From assembly GCA_003225335.1 (NCBI GenBank), contig QHZE01000247.1, positions 1 through 35,670 of the forward strand: DNA of 35,670 nucleotides, given 5' to 3'. A program made the position numbers and the translations under genes. This document shows, in pieces, positions 7,028 through 14,035 of the stretch; position 1 is the first letter of the stretch; the number at the start of each line of letters is the position of its first letter. A model generated the notes under the pieces. The model saw only the letters and a list, made by a program, of their open reading frames with translations, was not told the origin of the DNA and searched no databases. Source of the stretch: Acidobacteriota bacterium (GTDB taxonomy: Bacteria; Acidobacteriota; UBA6911).

Positions 7028-7612
7028 ATGATATCGATGGAAGAGAGCGACGCTGCAGCCGTCTTGCGGGCGCGCTCCGGCGACAGCCAAGCGTTTCGAT
7101 TACTGGTCGAGCACCACAGCCGCAACATCTTCCGTCTGGCTTACAGGATGACGGGTAACGAGCAAGACGCGGAAGACGTGGTTCAGGAGACCTTCTTCAA
7201 GGCCTTCAGACAGCTGAACGGCTTCGAGGAGCGCTCGAACTTCAGCACCTGGCTGTACCGCATCGGGGTCAATTGCGCGCTGGATTTGCTGCGCAAACGC
7301 AGGCGGCACGATGAGTTCCAGGAACCTTTGGAACCCGATCACGGCAGGGGTGTGTTCGAAGCGGACCCCCACGAATCCACGCCTGACAGGCTGGTTTTCA
7401 GCATTGAGGTAAAAAGACAAGTCACGCAGGCGTTGGAAAGACTGAGCCCGATGGAGAGATCCGCCTTTGTGCTGCGTCACTTTGAAGGGATGTCCATAGA
7501 AGAGGTCGGACAGGTCCTGGGGCTCCAGACCAGCGCGGCAAAACACAGTATCTTTCGCGCGGTCCGGAAGATGCGCGTCGCGCTCGAGCCCCTGATGAGT
7601 TCTCTGCGATGA
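7028..7612 (+). CDS. ECF-type RNA polymerase sigma factor (sigma-70 family, RpoE-like)
   Basis: This 194-residue protein has the two domains of an ECF sigma factor. Region 2 runs from about residue 20 ('FRLLVEHHSRNIFRLAYRMT') through 'DAEDVVQETFFKAFRQL' to 'FSTWLYRIGVNCALDLLRKR', which covers core binding and -10 recognition. Region 4 ('ALERLSPMERSAFVLRHFEG' then 'SIEEVGQVLGLQTSAAKHSI') holds the helix-turn-helix for the -35 element. The ATG has AGGGA about nine bases upstream. The stop overlaps the next gene as ATGA, so it is translated together with its anti-sigma factor. It may direct its own operon; I could not identify a matching promoter in the repeat-filled upstream region. Confidence 0.95.
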   Translation: MISMEESDAAAVLRARSGDSQAFRLLVEHHSRNIFRLAYRMTGNEQDAEDVVQETFFKAFRQLNGFEERSNFSTWLYRIGVNCALDLLRKRRRHDEFQEPLEPDHGRGVFEADPHESTPDRLVFSIEVKRQVTQALERLSPMERSAFVLRHFEGMSIEEVGQVLGLQTSAAKHSIFRAVRKMRVALEPLMSSLR

Positions 7613-8364
7613 AACACTTGAACGAAGATCAGCTCATCCTTCACTACTACGGCGAGGCCCCCGATCCCGCAGCGATCGAATCCCATCTCTTCTCCTGCGC
7701 AGACTGCCGCGCCGGCTTCGAAGGCTTGCGCCGTGTCCTGGCCGCCGCGAATGCGTTGCAGGTCCCTGAGCGCCGGGAGAGCTACGGAAGCGAGGTCTGG
7801 CAGCGCCTGCGGCCTCGCCTGAGCGAGCGACGGAGATGGGACTGGAAGCCCACGTTCCATGTTTCCCGTTGGGCATGGGCCAGCCTCATTACGGCGATGC
7901 TGGTTGCCGCGTTTTTTTTAGGCCGGTTCTGGCCGCGAGCCGAGATTCCTGTGGCGAAGCTCCCGCCGGGGCAGGTGCGCGAACGCATCCTCTTGGCGTC
8001 TGTTGCGGATCATCTGGAAAGCTCCCAGAGGGTCTTGATGGAAGTTGTAAATGCTTCAGGAAACGGCAGCGTGGATATTTCGCAGCAGCAGGCCTCGGCA
8101 GAGGACCTTGTCGCGGCAAACCGCCTCTACCGGCAGAGCGCCGAGCGTGCCGGCGAGGCGGGGATGGAAGGCGTGCTCGAAGAGCTCGAGCGCATCCTGC
8201 TGGAGATCGCCCACAGCTCCTCGCAGCTTACTTCGGGCGAACTCAATGAAATTCGCCGGCGCATCGATACGCAGGGGATACTGTTCAAAGTCCGGGTGAT
8301 CGGTGACCGGGTGCGCGAGCGACAGAAGGCAGCCGCGCGCGAGCTGGCCCGGAGAAACTTATAG
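7609..8364 (+). CDS. Zinc-finger (zf-HC2) membrane anti-sigma factor
   Basis: This 251-residue protein begins with an anti-sigma zinc-finger helix bundle. 'HLFSCADCRAGF' gives the His-x3-Cys-x2-Cys ligand set near residues 26-33, as in RsrA/ChrR-type domains. One membrane helix follows ('WAWASLITAMLVAAFFLGRF', near residue 90-110). The periplasmic part is mostly helical ('EDLVAANRLYRQSAERAG', 'ELERILLEIAHSSSQL') and may be the signal-sensing part. It starts four bases inside the sigma gene (ATGA), so the two products should be made in matched amounts. It should hold the sigma factor at the membrane; the inducing signal is unknown. Confidence 0.9.
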   Translation: MKHLNEDQLILHYYGEAPDPAAIESHLFSCADCRAGFEGLRRVLAAANALQVPERRESYGSEVWQRLRPRLSERRRWDWKPTFHVSRWAWASLITAMLVAAFFLGRFWPRAEIPVAKLPPGQVRERILLASVADHLESSQRVLMEVVNASGNGSVDISQQQASAEDLVAANRLYRQSAERAGEAGMEGVLEELERILLEIAHSSSQLTSGELNEIRRRIDTQGILFKVRVIGDRVRERQKAAARELARRNL

Positions 8365-8376
8365 TTTGGAGACGCA

Positions 8377-9588
8377 ATGATTAGAATCCAGAAAGCATTC
8401 TTGTTTTCCTTACTTCTTCTGGTCCTGGCGGCAGGCGCCCCCATTTCCGGGGTTCGCGCCGACGACTCGAAAGAAGACAGCCTCTACCAACGCGCTTCCA
8501 AGGCTCTGGATGAACGGCGCTGGGACCAGGCGATCGAAGCCTTCAATGAAGTTGTGAGACAGGGAGGCAGCCGAAAGGACGGGGCACTCTACTGGAAGGC
8601 CTACGCGCAGAACAAGCTGGGGCAGAGATCTGAAGCCCTCGAAACACTTCAGGAGCTGAGCAAGAGTTTCCCGAGCAGCCGCTGGTCGAACGACGCCAAA
8701 GCCCTGGAACTGGAGGTCCGCCAGGGTGCAGGCCAGCAGGTTGCTCCCGAGGGCGCGGCCGACGAAGAGCTCAAGCTGATGGCGCTAAACAGTCTGGTCA
8801 ACACCGATTCCGAGCGTGCCATTCCCATGCTGGAGAAGTTCCTCCAGGGAAACCAATCCCCCAAGCTGAAGGAAAAGGCGCTCTTTGTGCTGAGCCAGAG
8901 CGGATCTCCGCGTGCGCGCGAGGTTCTTGCCAAGATCGCGCGGGGCGAGTCGAATCCGGATCTGCAGATGAAAGCGTTGCGGAATCTGGCAATCTTCGGA
9001 GGCCGGGAGAGCCGTCAGGTGATGGCCGACATATATGCTTCGTCCTCGGACACGGCGGTCAAGCGGAGCATCCTTCAGGGTTTTATGATCGCCGGCGACC
9101 GCGAACGCCTGCTGGCCGCGGCGAAGTCGGAGAAAGCGCCGGAACTGCGCATGGATGCCATTCACCAGCTCGGCGTCATGGGTGCGCAGAATGAGCTGTG
9201 GGACCTCTACCGGCCGGAATCCTCGGTAGAGGTCAAGGAGAAGATCCTCCATGCGATGTTTGTGAGCGGCAATGCGGAGAGGTTGATCGAGGTGGCGCGC
9301 AACGAGAAGGATCCCAGGCTGCGCAGGGCGGCCATCCATTCTCTGGGGGTCATGGGATCCAAGGCTTCCGGCGAGGCGTTGGTTTCGATCTATGAGAGCG
9401 ACAAGGACCCGGACATACGGAAACAGGTGATTCAGGGGCTCTTCGTCCAGGGCAATGCGAAAGCCCTGGTTGACCTGGCGCGCAGGGAAACCGACCCATC
9501 TGTCAAAAAGGAGATTGTCGGCAAACTGTCCGTGATGGGGTCCAAAGAGGCCACCGACTACCTGATGGAGATCCTGAACAAAAACTGA
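8377..9588 (+). CDS. Exported TPR/HEAT-repeat protein
   Basis: This 403-residue protein has a signal peptide ('FLFSLLLLVLAAGAPISGVRA'). A TPR-like segment follows at about residues 35-105 ('DERRWDQAIEAFNEVV', 'GALYWKAYAQNKLGQRSEAL'), then about eight HEAT-type helical repeats to the C-terminus. Repeat signatures include 'RMDAIHQLGVMGAQ', 'RRAAIHSLGVMGSK' and 'KKEIVGKLSVMGSK', about 31-37 residues apart. It is a protein-binding scaffold in the periplasm or on the surface, with no catalytic residues visible. It begins 12 bases after the anti-sigma gene with GGAG before the ATG, so it is almost certainly in the same operon and a likely target or sensor partner of the sigma pair. Its exact partner is unknown. 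Confidence 0.87.
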   Translation: MIRIQKAFLFSLLLLVLAAGAPISGVRADDSKEDSLYQRASKALDERRWDQAIEAFNEVVRQGGSRKDGALYWKAYAQNKLGQRSEALETLQELSKSFPSSRWSNDAKALELEVRQGAGQQVAPEGAADEELKLMALNSLVNTDSERAIPMLEKFLQGNQSPKLKEKALFVLSQSGSPRAREVLAKIARGESNPDLQMKALRNLAIFGGRESRQVMADIYASSSDTAVKRSILQGFMIAGDRERLLAAAKSEKAPELRMDAIHQLGVMGAQNELWDLYRPESSVEVKEKILHAMFVSGNAERLIEVARNEKDPRLRRAAIHSLGVMGSKASGEALVSIYESDKDPDIRKQVIQGLFVQGNAKALVDLARRETDPSVKKEIVGKLSVMGSKEATDYLMEILNKN

Positions 9589-9591
9589 ATT

Positions 9592-9632
9592 CACCACAAA
9601 GACGCGAAGGACACGAAGGACACGAAGAAATC
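9592..9632. repeat. Family B repeat arm between two HEAT genes
   Basis: A tract of CACCACAAAGACGCGAAGGA-type units (CACGAAGGA repeated) begins four bases after the first HEAT gene's stop. No complementary arm lies before the next gene, so this is a half-element inside an operon. Confidence 0.7.
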
Positions 9633-9660
9633 ACTAGGAACACTTCGAAGGAACCATGCC

Positions 9661-10737
9661 ATGAAGGTAATCCGATCAATCCCAGCCGTGCTGGTCTTGA
9701 TGTGCTCCGGAACTTATGCCCAGCAGCCACGGATCGTCAACGCGAACGTGCAAACCCGCTCCGCCGCCGGCGGCCTGGAAAGGGAGTTTCGCTCGCTGCT
9801 GAGCGGCCAGGCGGAACCGGCCTGGCTTGGCTATGGGGCGCCGATGATACCCGGTGAGCACAACATGTGCTGTTACGAGTCGGCTCACTGCTGCAGCGGA
9901 TGCCAGCTCGAGGGGAAACAATCCGGGGGCATACAGTCCGGCAAAGGGGAGCGCGTCCGCCTGGAAGGCCCACGGTATTTGTTTGTTCTGCTGCGCCTGG
10001 AGCAAAAACGCGTGGAAAAGATTCGCACATTTACCGAAGACTGCGAGCTGGATGCGGGCGGGCTGCCCTTCTTCTGGTTGACGGACGTGCGTCCCTCCGA
10101 AAGCATTGCCTTGCTTTCAAGTTTTGCTACGGCCGCCGAGGGAGACGCTAAAGAGGGCCGGCGCCTGGCGGATTCGGCCGTGGCAGCCATTGCCTTCCAT
10201 AACGACGCCGCAGCAGATCGGGCCCTGGAAGGATTCATCGCGGCAACCCAGCCGGAGTCCCTGCGCGAGCGCGCTTCTTTCTGGTTGGGCAACGCGCGCG
10301 GGCGCCGCGGGTATGAGGTGCTCCGGCGCATGCTCCGGGAGGACCCGAGCCCGAAAGTCAGGGAAAAGGTCGTGTTTGCGCTTACGCAGAGCCGGGAACC
10401 CGAGGCTGTTGCGGCGATCATCGAAACGGCTCGCAACGACGCGAGCGCTCACGTTCGCGGCCAGGCGCTTTTCTGGCTGGCCCAGAAGGCAGGAGCGAAA
10501 GCGGCGGACGCCATCACGGACGCCATCGATAGGGATCCGGAAACCGAAGTGAAAAAGAAGGCGGTCTTCGCCTTGAGCCAGCTTCCCGCGGACGAGGGGG
10601 TGCCTAAGCTCATCCAGGTAGCAAGGTCCAACCGTAATCCGGAAGTGCGCAAGCAGGCTATCTTCTGGCTCGGCCAGTCCAGAGACCCGCGCGCCCTGGC
10701 TTTTTTCGAAGAGGTGCTGCTTCGCAGCCCTCGGTAG
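9661..10737 (+). CDS. Exported HEAT-repeat protein with Cys-rich N-terminal region
   Basis: This 358-residue protein has a signal peptide ('VIRSIPAVLVLMCSGTYAQQ'), an N-terminal non-repeat region of about 140 residues, and a C-terminal run of five HEAT repeats. The repeats have the signatures 'RERASFWLGNARG', 'REKVVFALTQSREPEA', 'RGQALFWLAQKAGAKA', 'KKKAVFALSQLPADEG' and 'RKQAIFWLGQSRDPRA'. The N-terminal region contains 'NMCCYESAHCCSGCQLEG', five cysteines in 15 residues, which could form disulfides or bind metal after export. GAAGGAACC precedes the ATG. It lies 72 bases downstream of the first HEAT gene in the same direction, so the pair probably share the operon. No enzymatic motif is visible. 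Confidence 0.83.
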   Translation: MKVIRSIPAVLVLMCSGTYAQQPRIVNANVQTRSAAGGLEREFRSLLSGQAEPAWLGYGAPMIPGEHNMCCYESAHCCSGCQLEGKQSGGIQSGKGERVRLEGPRYLFVLLRLEQKRVEKIRTFTEDCELDAGGLPFFWLTDVRPSESIALLSSFATAAEGDAKEGRRLADSAVAAIAFHNDAAADRALEGFIAATQPESLRERASFWLGNARGRRGYEVLRRMLREDPSPKVREKVVFALTQSREPEAVAAIIETARNDASAHVRGQALFWLAQKAGAKAADAITDAIDRDPETEVKKKAVFALSQLPADEGVPKLIQVARSNRNPEVRKQAIFWLGQSRDPRALAFFEEVLLRSPR

Positions 10738-10740
10738 AAC

Positions 10741-10815
10741 GTTTTAGTGACGAGTGACGAATTCAAAATCCTTGCCCCGAATTTGCCTCGTGTTTTCGTG
10801 TAATTCGTGGCCGCG
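10741..10815. repeat. Family D and B remnants
   Basis: AGTGACGAGTGACGAATTC (family D units) and CGTGTTTTCGTGTAATTCGTGG (family B-like units) occupy most of the short gap between the second HEAT gene and the heptad-repeat gene. Confidence 0.55.
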
Positions 10816-10866
10816 CTTTTTGGGTGCGTGAAATCATTCGGGATCGGGAGAGTTTATGGGGGGAAT

Positions 10867-11301
10867 ATGAAGAAGATGCCGGTGTTCTCCAGTACGACGT
10901 TCTGTCTCGGGTTAGGGTGTGTGATGCTGGCCGCCGCTGCGGTCGTTTCGGAGTTCGTGCCGCCTGGCCAGGAGAGAATTTCCCGAATTGCAGAGATGGT
11001 GCGGGCGAGTGAAGACCGGCTTCGGGCGCTCGAAGATCAAATGCGCGCGGTCGAAGACCAGGCTCAGGCTGCCGAAGACCAGGCTCGGGCCTTCGACGAT
11101 CAGGTGCAGGCAGCGGAAGATCAAGCACGAGCCGCAGAGGACCAAGTGCGCGCGGCCGAGGATCAGGTGCAGGCCGCAGAAGATCAGGTAAGAGCGGCGG
11201 AAGATCAGGTCCGCTCTATGGAAGACCAGATGCGCTCTGCGCAGGATCAAATCGGCTCCGCCGAAGTTCCACCCAGTGCCCCGCCTGAGCAGCGCCGGTG
11301 A
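10867..11301 (+). CDS. Membrane-anchored or exported heptad-repeat coiled-coil protein
   Basis: This 144-residue protein is not recognised as any named family. Residues 10-30 form a hydrophobic segment ('FCLGLGCVMLAAAAVVSEF') that acts as a signal or anchor. Residues 47-130 are twelve uninterrupted heptads of the form xxEDQxx (commonest unit AAEDQVR/Q), and a short Pro-rich tail ends the protein. Small or aliphatic residues recur with 3/4 spacing (A, then V/A/M/L), which predicts a long left-handed coiled coil, with Glu-Asp-Gln and Arg/Gln outside. The ATG at 10867 with GGGGGA before it replaces the longer track start. It follows the sigma/HEAT genes on the same strand and may extend that operon. 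The repeat resembles Lpp-like or spacer coiled coils; what it binds is unknown. Confidence 0.75.
   Translation: MKKMPVFSSTTFCLGLGCVMLAAAAVVSEFVPPGQERISRIAEMVRASEDRLRALEDQMRAVEDQAQAAEDQARAFDDQVQAAEDQARAAEDQVRAAEDQVQAAEDQVRAAEDQVRSMEDQMRSAQDQIGSAEVPPSAPPEQRR
11005..11256 (+). repeat. Twelve tandem 21-nt coding repeats
   Basis: The DNA under the heptads has a 21-base period with the recurring core GCNGARGAYCAGGTNC. Codons vary between copies (GAA/GAG, GAT/GAC, CAG/CAA), so the array is partly diverged at DNA level while the protein heptad is kept. Copy number could vary by slippage or recombination. Confidence 0.85.
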
Positions 11302-11309
11302 CGAAAGCA

Positions 11310-11535
11310 GGCGCGCCCATTCACCCAAGACGCAAAAACGTGAAGAATCACTAAGAAGATTTTTTAAAACGTGCCATCCGTACTACTACTCGAAAATCCC
11401 TCGTAATCTGGAAAAGATTTTCTTTCCCTGCCATTCTTGGCGCTCTCTTTGCGGACTTCGCGTCTTCGGGGTGAATTCTTCGCCTCGATCGTTCACCGCC
11501 CAGGCGCGAAGTACGCGAAGAAAACGCGAATAGAG
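11310..11535. repeat. Family B and G repeats
   Basis: Family B-type units lie at 11316-11352 (CACCCAAGACGCAAAAACGT) and 11430-11530 (GACTTCGCGTCTTCGGGGTG and AGGCGCGAAGTACGCGAAGA). A family G copy at about 11378-11425 has TCCGTACTACTACTCGAAAA before its hairpin. No gene is visible between the heptad gene and the small membrane protein at 11593. Confidence 0.65.
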
Positions 11536-11580
11536 AAGAGCAGAAAAATTAAATTTTCAAGACCTGACCCCAAATCGATT

Positions 11581-11586
11581 TATAAT
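11581..11586 (+). promoter_or_regulatory. Candidate -10 element (TATAAT) for a leaderless transcript
   Basis: A perfect TATAAT lies with only six bases between it and the ATG at 11593. Transcription normally starts about seven bases beyond a -10 box, which would place the first base of the mRNA at or next to the start codon. No Shine-Dalgarno sequence is seen before this ATG, which fits a leaderless message. No good -35 box at 16-18 bases spacing was found, so this is tentative. Confidence 0.4.
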
Positions 11587-11592
11587 ACAAGC

Positions 11593-11985
11593 ATGTCAGG
11601 CCGACCCGTATCAGAACAGATCGCGCAACAAACACGACTGCCTCGCCCTCTGGTTCTCGTTCTGGAACATATCGATCCCATTGCCCTGGGAGTGGCCTTG
11701 GGGTTGGTGAGCGGAGCCTGGGTTTTCCTCATGACCGCGACACTGGTAATACGCGGAGGCGAGGATGTAGGGGTGAACCTCTCCCTCTTGTCCCAGTACT
11801 TCTTCGACTACAGTGTCACGATGCCGGGTGCATTCCTGGGACTTCTCTACGGAGCGGTGGCTGGCTTCATTGCCGGTTATGTTTTCGCTCGGATGCGGAA
11901 TTTGCTGGTTCATTCCTACGTGAGATATATCCGGCGCCGGGCGGAACAGGAACTGCTGGACGACCTGCTGGATCGCATGATCTAG
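11593..11985 (+). CDS. Small membrane protein, paralog of the next gene
   Basis: This 130-residue protein has two clear membrane segments ('ALGVALGLVSGAWVFLMTATLV' region and 'AFLGLLYGAVAGFIAGYVFA') joined by a loop containing 'NLSLLSQYFFDYSVT'. A charged C-terminal tail follows ('RYIRRRAEQELLDDLLDRMI'). The next gene repeats the same plan, including 'LALLSQFFPGYSVT'. No known family or catalytic motif was recognised. The ATG at 11593 is the first in-frame start after the repeat block; the longer track ORF runs through repeats. The two genes are 12 bases apart and surely co-transcribed. Confidence 0.72.
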   Translation: MSGRPVSEQIAQQTRLPRPLVLVLEHIDPIALGVALGLVSGAWVFLMTATLVIRGGEDVGVNLSLLSQYFFDYSVTMPGAFLGLLYGAVAGFIAGYVFARMRNLLVHSYVRYIRRRAEQELLDDLLDRMI

Positions 11986-11997
11986 GGAGAAAAACCC

Positions 11998-12297
11998 GTG
12001 GAAGAAAACCTGATTCCGGAGGAAGAGCTAATCGAGCGAGTGGCCGTGCGTTTGAACGCCGCGACGGTCGGCCTCGTTCTTGGATTCCTCTTCGGAGTCG
12101 GGCTTTTTGTGGCGACTATCTGGCTGGTGATCAAGGGTGGACCCCACCCCGGAGCGCACCTGGCTCTGCTCAGCCAGTTCTTTCCCGGCTATTCCGTTAC
12201 CTTTCTGGGCAGCATCTTGGGTTTCGTCTACGGCTTCCTGGTGGGCTTCGTGACCGGAGCCGTTCTGGGCGCGGTCTACAACAAGCTCGCCCGCTAA
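11998..12297 (+). CDS. Small membrane protein, paralog of the previous gene
   Basis: This 99-residue protein starts with GTG. It has an acidic N-terminus ('EENLIPEEELIERV') and two membrane segments around the shared loop 'GGPHPGAHLALLSQFFPGYS'. Compared with its neighbour it lacks the long charged C-terminal tail and ends soon after the second helix ('YNKLAR'). Glycine-rich helices ('LGSILGFVYGFLVGFVTGAV') suggest tight helix packing, so the pair could form a hetero-oligomer. This is inference from similarity and adjacency. GGGAGA lies before the start, partly overlapping the upstream stop region. Confidence 0.72.
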   Translation: MEENLIPEEELIERVAVRLNAATVGLVLGFLFGVGLFVATIWLVIKGGPHPGAHLALLSQFFPGYSVTFLGSILGFVYGFLVGFVTGAVLGAVYNKLAR

Positions 12298-12309
12298 CTT
12301 CACCACCCT

Positions 12310-12372
12310 ATTCTTTCTCTGCGTCTTCGCGTCTTGGCGGTAAGGACTGCGCCGGATTCACCACGAAGTTGT
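12310..12372. repeat. Family B hairpin
   Basis: The arms TCTGCGTCTTCGCGTCTTGG and TTCACCACGAAG lie just after the second small membrane protein. This starts a 478-base gene-free stretch between convergent genes (12298-12775). The stretch also holds a CATGGCCGTCTCGGCCATG hairpin (about 12468-12486), the 192-bp element, a GGCACGGGTGGGACGCCCGTGCC hairpin (about 12710-12732) and a final family B arm (12752-12772). Confidence 0.65.
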
Positions 12373-12493
12373 CATGTCCTGCGGCTCGCCACCGCGAATG
12401 AAAAGTACGCCCAGATCCTAGCGAGCAACCTCCGGGTCATTCGCGGGTCAGACGGGTCTTCGTGGCATGGCCGTCTCGGCCATGACCAGGTTA

Positions 12494-12685
12494 GGGCCCG
12501 TCAGAAAATAAGGTGTGCATTTTGGCGCGAGCGCCGGGCGGGCAGATGCAAGGCGCCGCGACGCAGGCGATGTGGTGACATCGTCGAGGAGCGGCAACGC
12601 CGCAGATGCCCGCCCGCCGCCGCGCCCCTCCGGGCTGCGGCCCGCAGCCAGCAGCAAAATGTACACCTTATTTCCTGACGGGCCC
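12494..12685. mobile_element. 192-bp MITE-like element with 31-bp terminal inverted repeats
   Basis: The left end (12494-12524) begins GGGCCCGTCAGAAAATAAGG. The right end (12655-12685), read in reverse complement, begins GGGCCCGTCAGGAAATAAGG. The 31-base ends match at 29 positions. TTA lies directly outside both ends and may be a 3-bp target duplication. The GC-rich interior has two further stems: CGGGCGGGCA with TGCCCGCCCG, and CGATGT-GGTG-ACATCG. There is no transposase gene. It sits between convergent genes. Confidence 0.8.
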
Positions 12686-12775
12686 TTAATGCCCACTTCC
12701 CACGGTTTGGCACGGGTGGGACGCCCGTGCCACGAAAGTCCATTTTCAGGAGAGACACGAAGACGCGAAGAATAA

Positions 12776-13846
12776 TCATCGATGCCGGGAAGATGAGGCG
12801 GGAAAGGAATTCTGGCGGACAACCTTGAACCTGAGATAGGCAAAGACGAAGCCTGCCACGCTGTAGAGGTAATAGAACCAGTGCATACCCATCGCCCGGA
12901 GCGCGAACCAAGGTCCGCCGCGCCGCCAGTAGAAACCATAGAGTTGCCGGTTCCAATAAGTAACCAGGGCCAGGCAAAAGGCGGTCCCGAGCAGAAACGC
13001 GGGCCTCTTCAGCGCCACAAGCACAAGGAGCAGCGCCAGGCAAACAAAGAACGCCGCAGCTCGCTGGAGTCTCGTCACGTTGAGGTCATCCAGGATCTGG
13101 CCGTGCGAAAGCTGAAGGGCTGTCCAGGGAATCGCGCGGTCCATCAAGTCGCTGCGCAGAAGGCTCAGGAAACTCCAACGCTTGGCATGTTTCACCACCA
13201 GGTGCTTGCACAAACGTATTCTTCCGCCACGGGCTCGCAACCGGTATCCCAGCTCGATGTCTTCGATGCTCGGCCGCCGATAGGATTCGTCAAAACCCTT
13301 CAATTCCTGGAACACCGACTTCTGAATGGCGCCGCATCCGGTCCAGAACGTGGAGCCTTCCGGAGAGGCGAGCTGATGCACGAAGTGGTGTGTCAGGTTT
13401 TTGTAACGCGAAAGGAAATTGTGTTCGGGTGGGTCGTCGTCGTAGGATCCGATAACCGCAGCTATGTCCGGCTCCTCCTTGAATGCCCGCTCGATCGTCT
13501 CCAGAGTATCCGGGAAACAAAATACATCCGCATCCATGAAGAAGAGAATGGCTCCGCGGGCCTCCTCGGCCCCGCGGTTTCTAGCGACCGCCGGGCCCTG
13601 GCAAGACGAGAGCGTGACAATCCGGTCCGTGAATTGCCGGGCGATTTCCGGCGAGCGATCGGTGGAGCCGTCATCCACCAGGACGAGCTCAAAGTTCCTA
13701 TGGCTGGAGCTCGCAAGCGCCTTCAGGCAGCGCTCCAGGTAAACTGAGGCATTATAAAACGGGATGATTACCGAAATCGACGGTGTGGGAGGTTCACTCA
13801 CTGCCTGGAATCTTTCACAATACGCGCCCCCCTTCAAGAGAGGCAC
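12776..13846 (-). CDS. GT2 family glycosyltransferase with C-terminal membrane segments
   Basis: This 356-residue protein has a GT-A fold start, 'ISVIIPFYNASVYLERCLKA', then 'LVLVDDGSTDRSPE' for nucleotide-sugar binding. 'ILFFMDADVFCFPDT' carries the DxD-type metal site. 'GCGAIQKSVFQELKGFDESY' and 'IEDIELGYRLRARGGRI' (ED motif, catalytic base region) are the acceptor-side signatures. Two or three hydrophobic segments near the C-terminus ('RAAAFFVCLALLLVLVAL', 'FLLGTAFCLALVTYW') anchor it at the inner membrane. It is the last gene of the minus-strand polysaccharide cluster. The track start is GTG at 13846 without a clear ribosome-binding site; a GTG at 13801, just before the conserved fold, is a plausible alternative. 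Its stop lies at the edge of a family B repeat. Confidence 0.88.
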   Translation of the reverse strand: MPLLKGGAYCERFQAVSEPPTPSISVIIPFYNASVYLERCLKALASSSHRNFELVLVDDGSTDRSPEIARQFTDRIVTLSSCQGPAVARNRGAEEARGAILFFMDADVFCFPDTLETIERAFKEEPDIAAVIGSYDDDPPEHNFLSRYKNLTHHFVHQLASPEGSTFWTGCGAIQKSVFQELKGFDESYRRPSIEDIELGYRLRARGGRIRLCKHLVVKHAKRWSFLSLLRSDLMDRAIPWTALQLSHGQILDDLNVTRLQRAAAFFVCLALLLVLVALKRPAFLLGTAFCLALVTYWNRQLYGFYWRRGGPWFALRAMGMHWFYYLYSVAGFVFAYLRFKVVRQNSFPASSSRHR

Positions 13847-13916
13847 CAGCAGTATAGGGATGGGAGAGTGACATGTAAAGCCCGAGGTGTAATCGCGCCT
13901 CGAGCAAGCCCGATTT

Positions 13917-13979
13917 AGCCCCAGAGATACGGAGGCACCGAGAAAATCTTTTTCTCTGTGTCTCCGTGGCTCTGTGGCT
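13917..13979. repeat. Family C hairpin between GT2 and flippase genes
   Basis: The left arm AGCCCCAGAGATACGGAGGC and right arm GTCTCCGTGGCTCTGTGGCT pair over about 30 bases with a few mismatches and an AAAATCTTTTT centre. It fills the 189-base gap between two cluster genes. Confidence 0.75.
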
Positions 13980-14035
13980 GAAGAAACCGCGAAAGAATTT
14001 AACTGGAGAAAGGGGGGTTGGGCTGGGGAGGAGGG

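Noticed and set aside
11554-11559. TTTTCA as a -35 partner of the TATAAT at 11581
   Set aside because: The spacing is 21 bases, too long for a standard sigma-70 promoter, so only the -10 element is reported.
12881-13747. Plus-strand ORF (288 aa) opposite the GT2 gene
   Set aside because: Antisense to a GT2 with intact DDGS and ED motifs; no independent evidence for coding.
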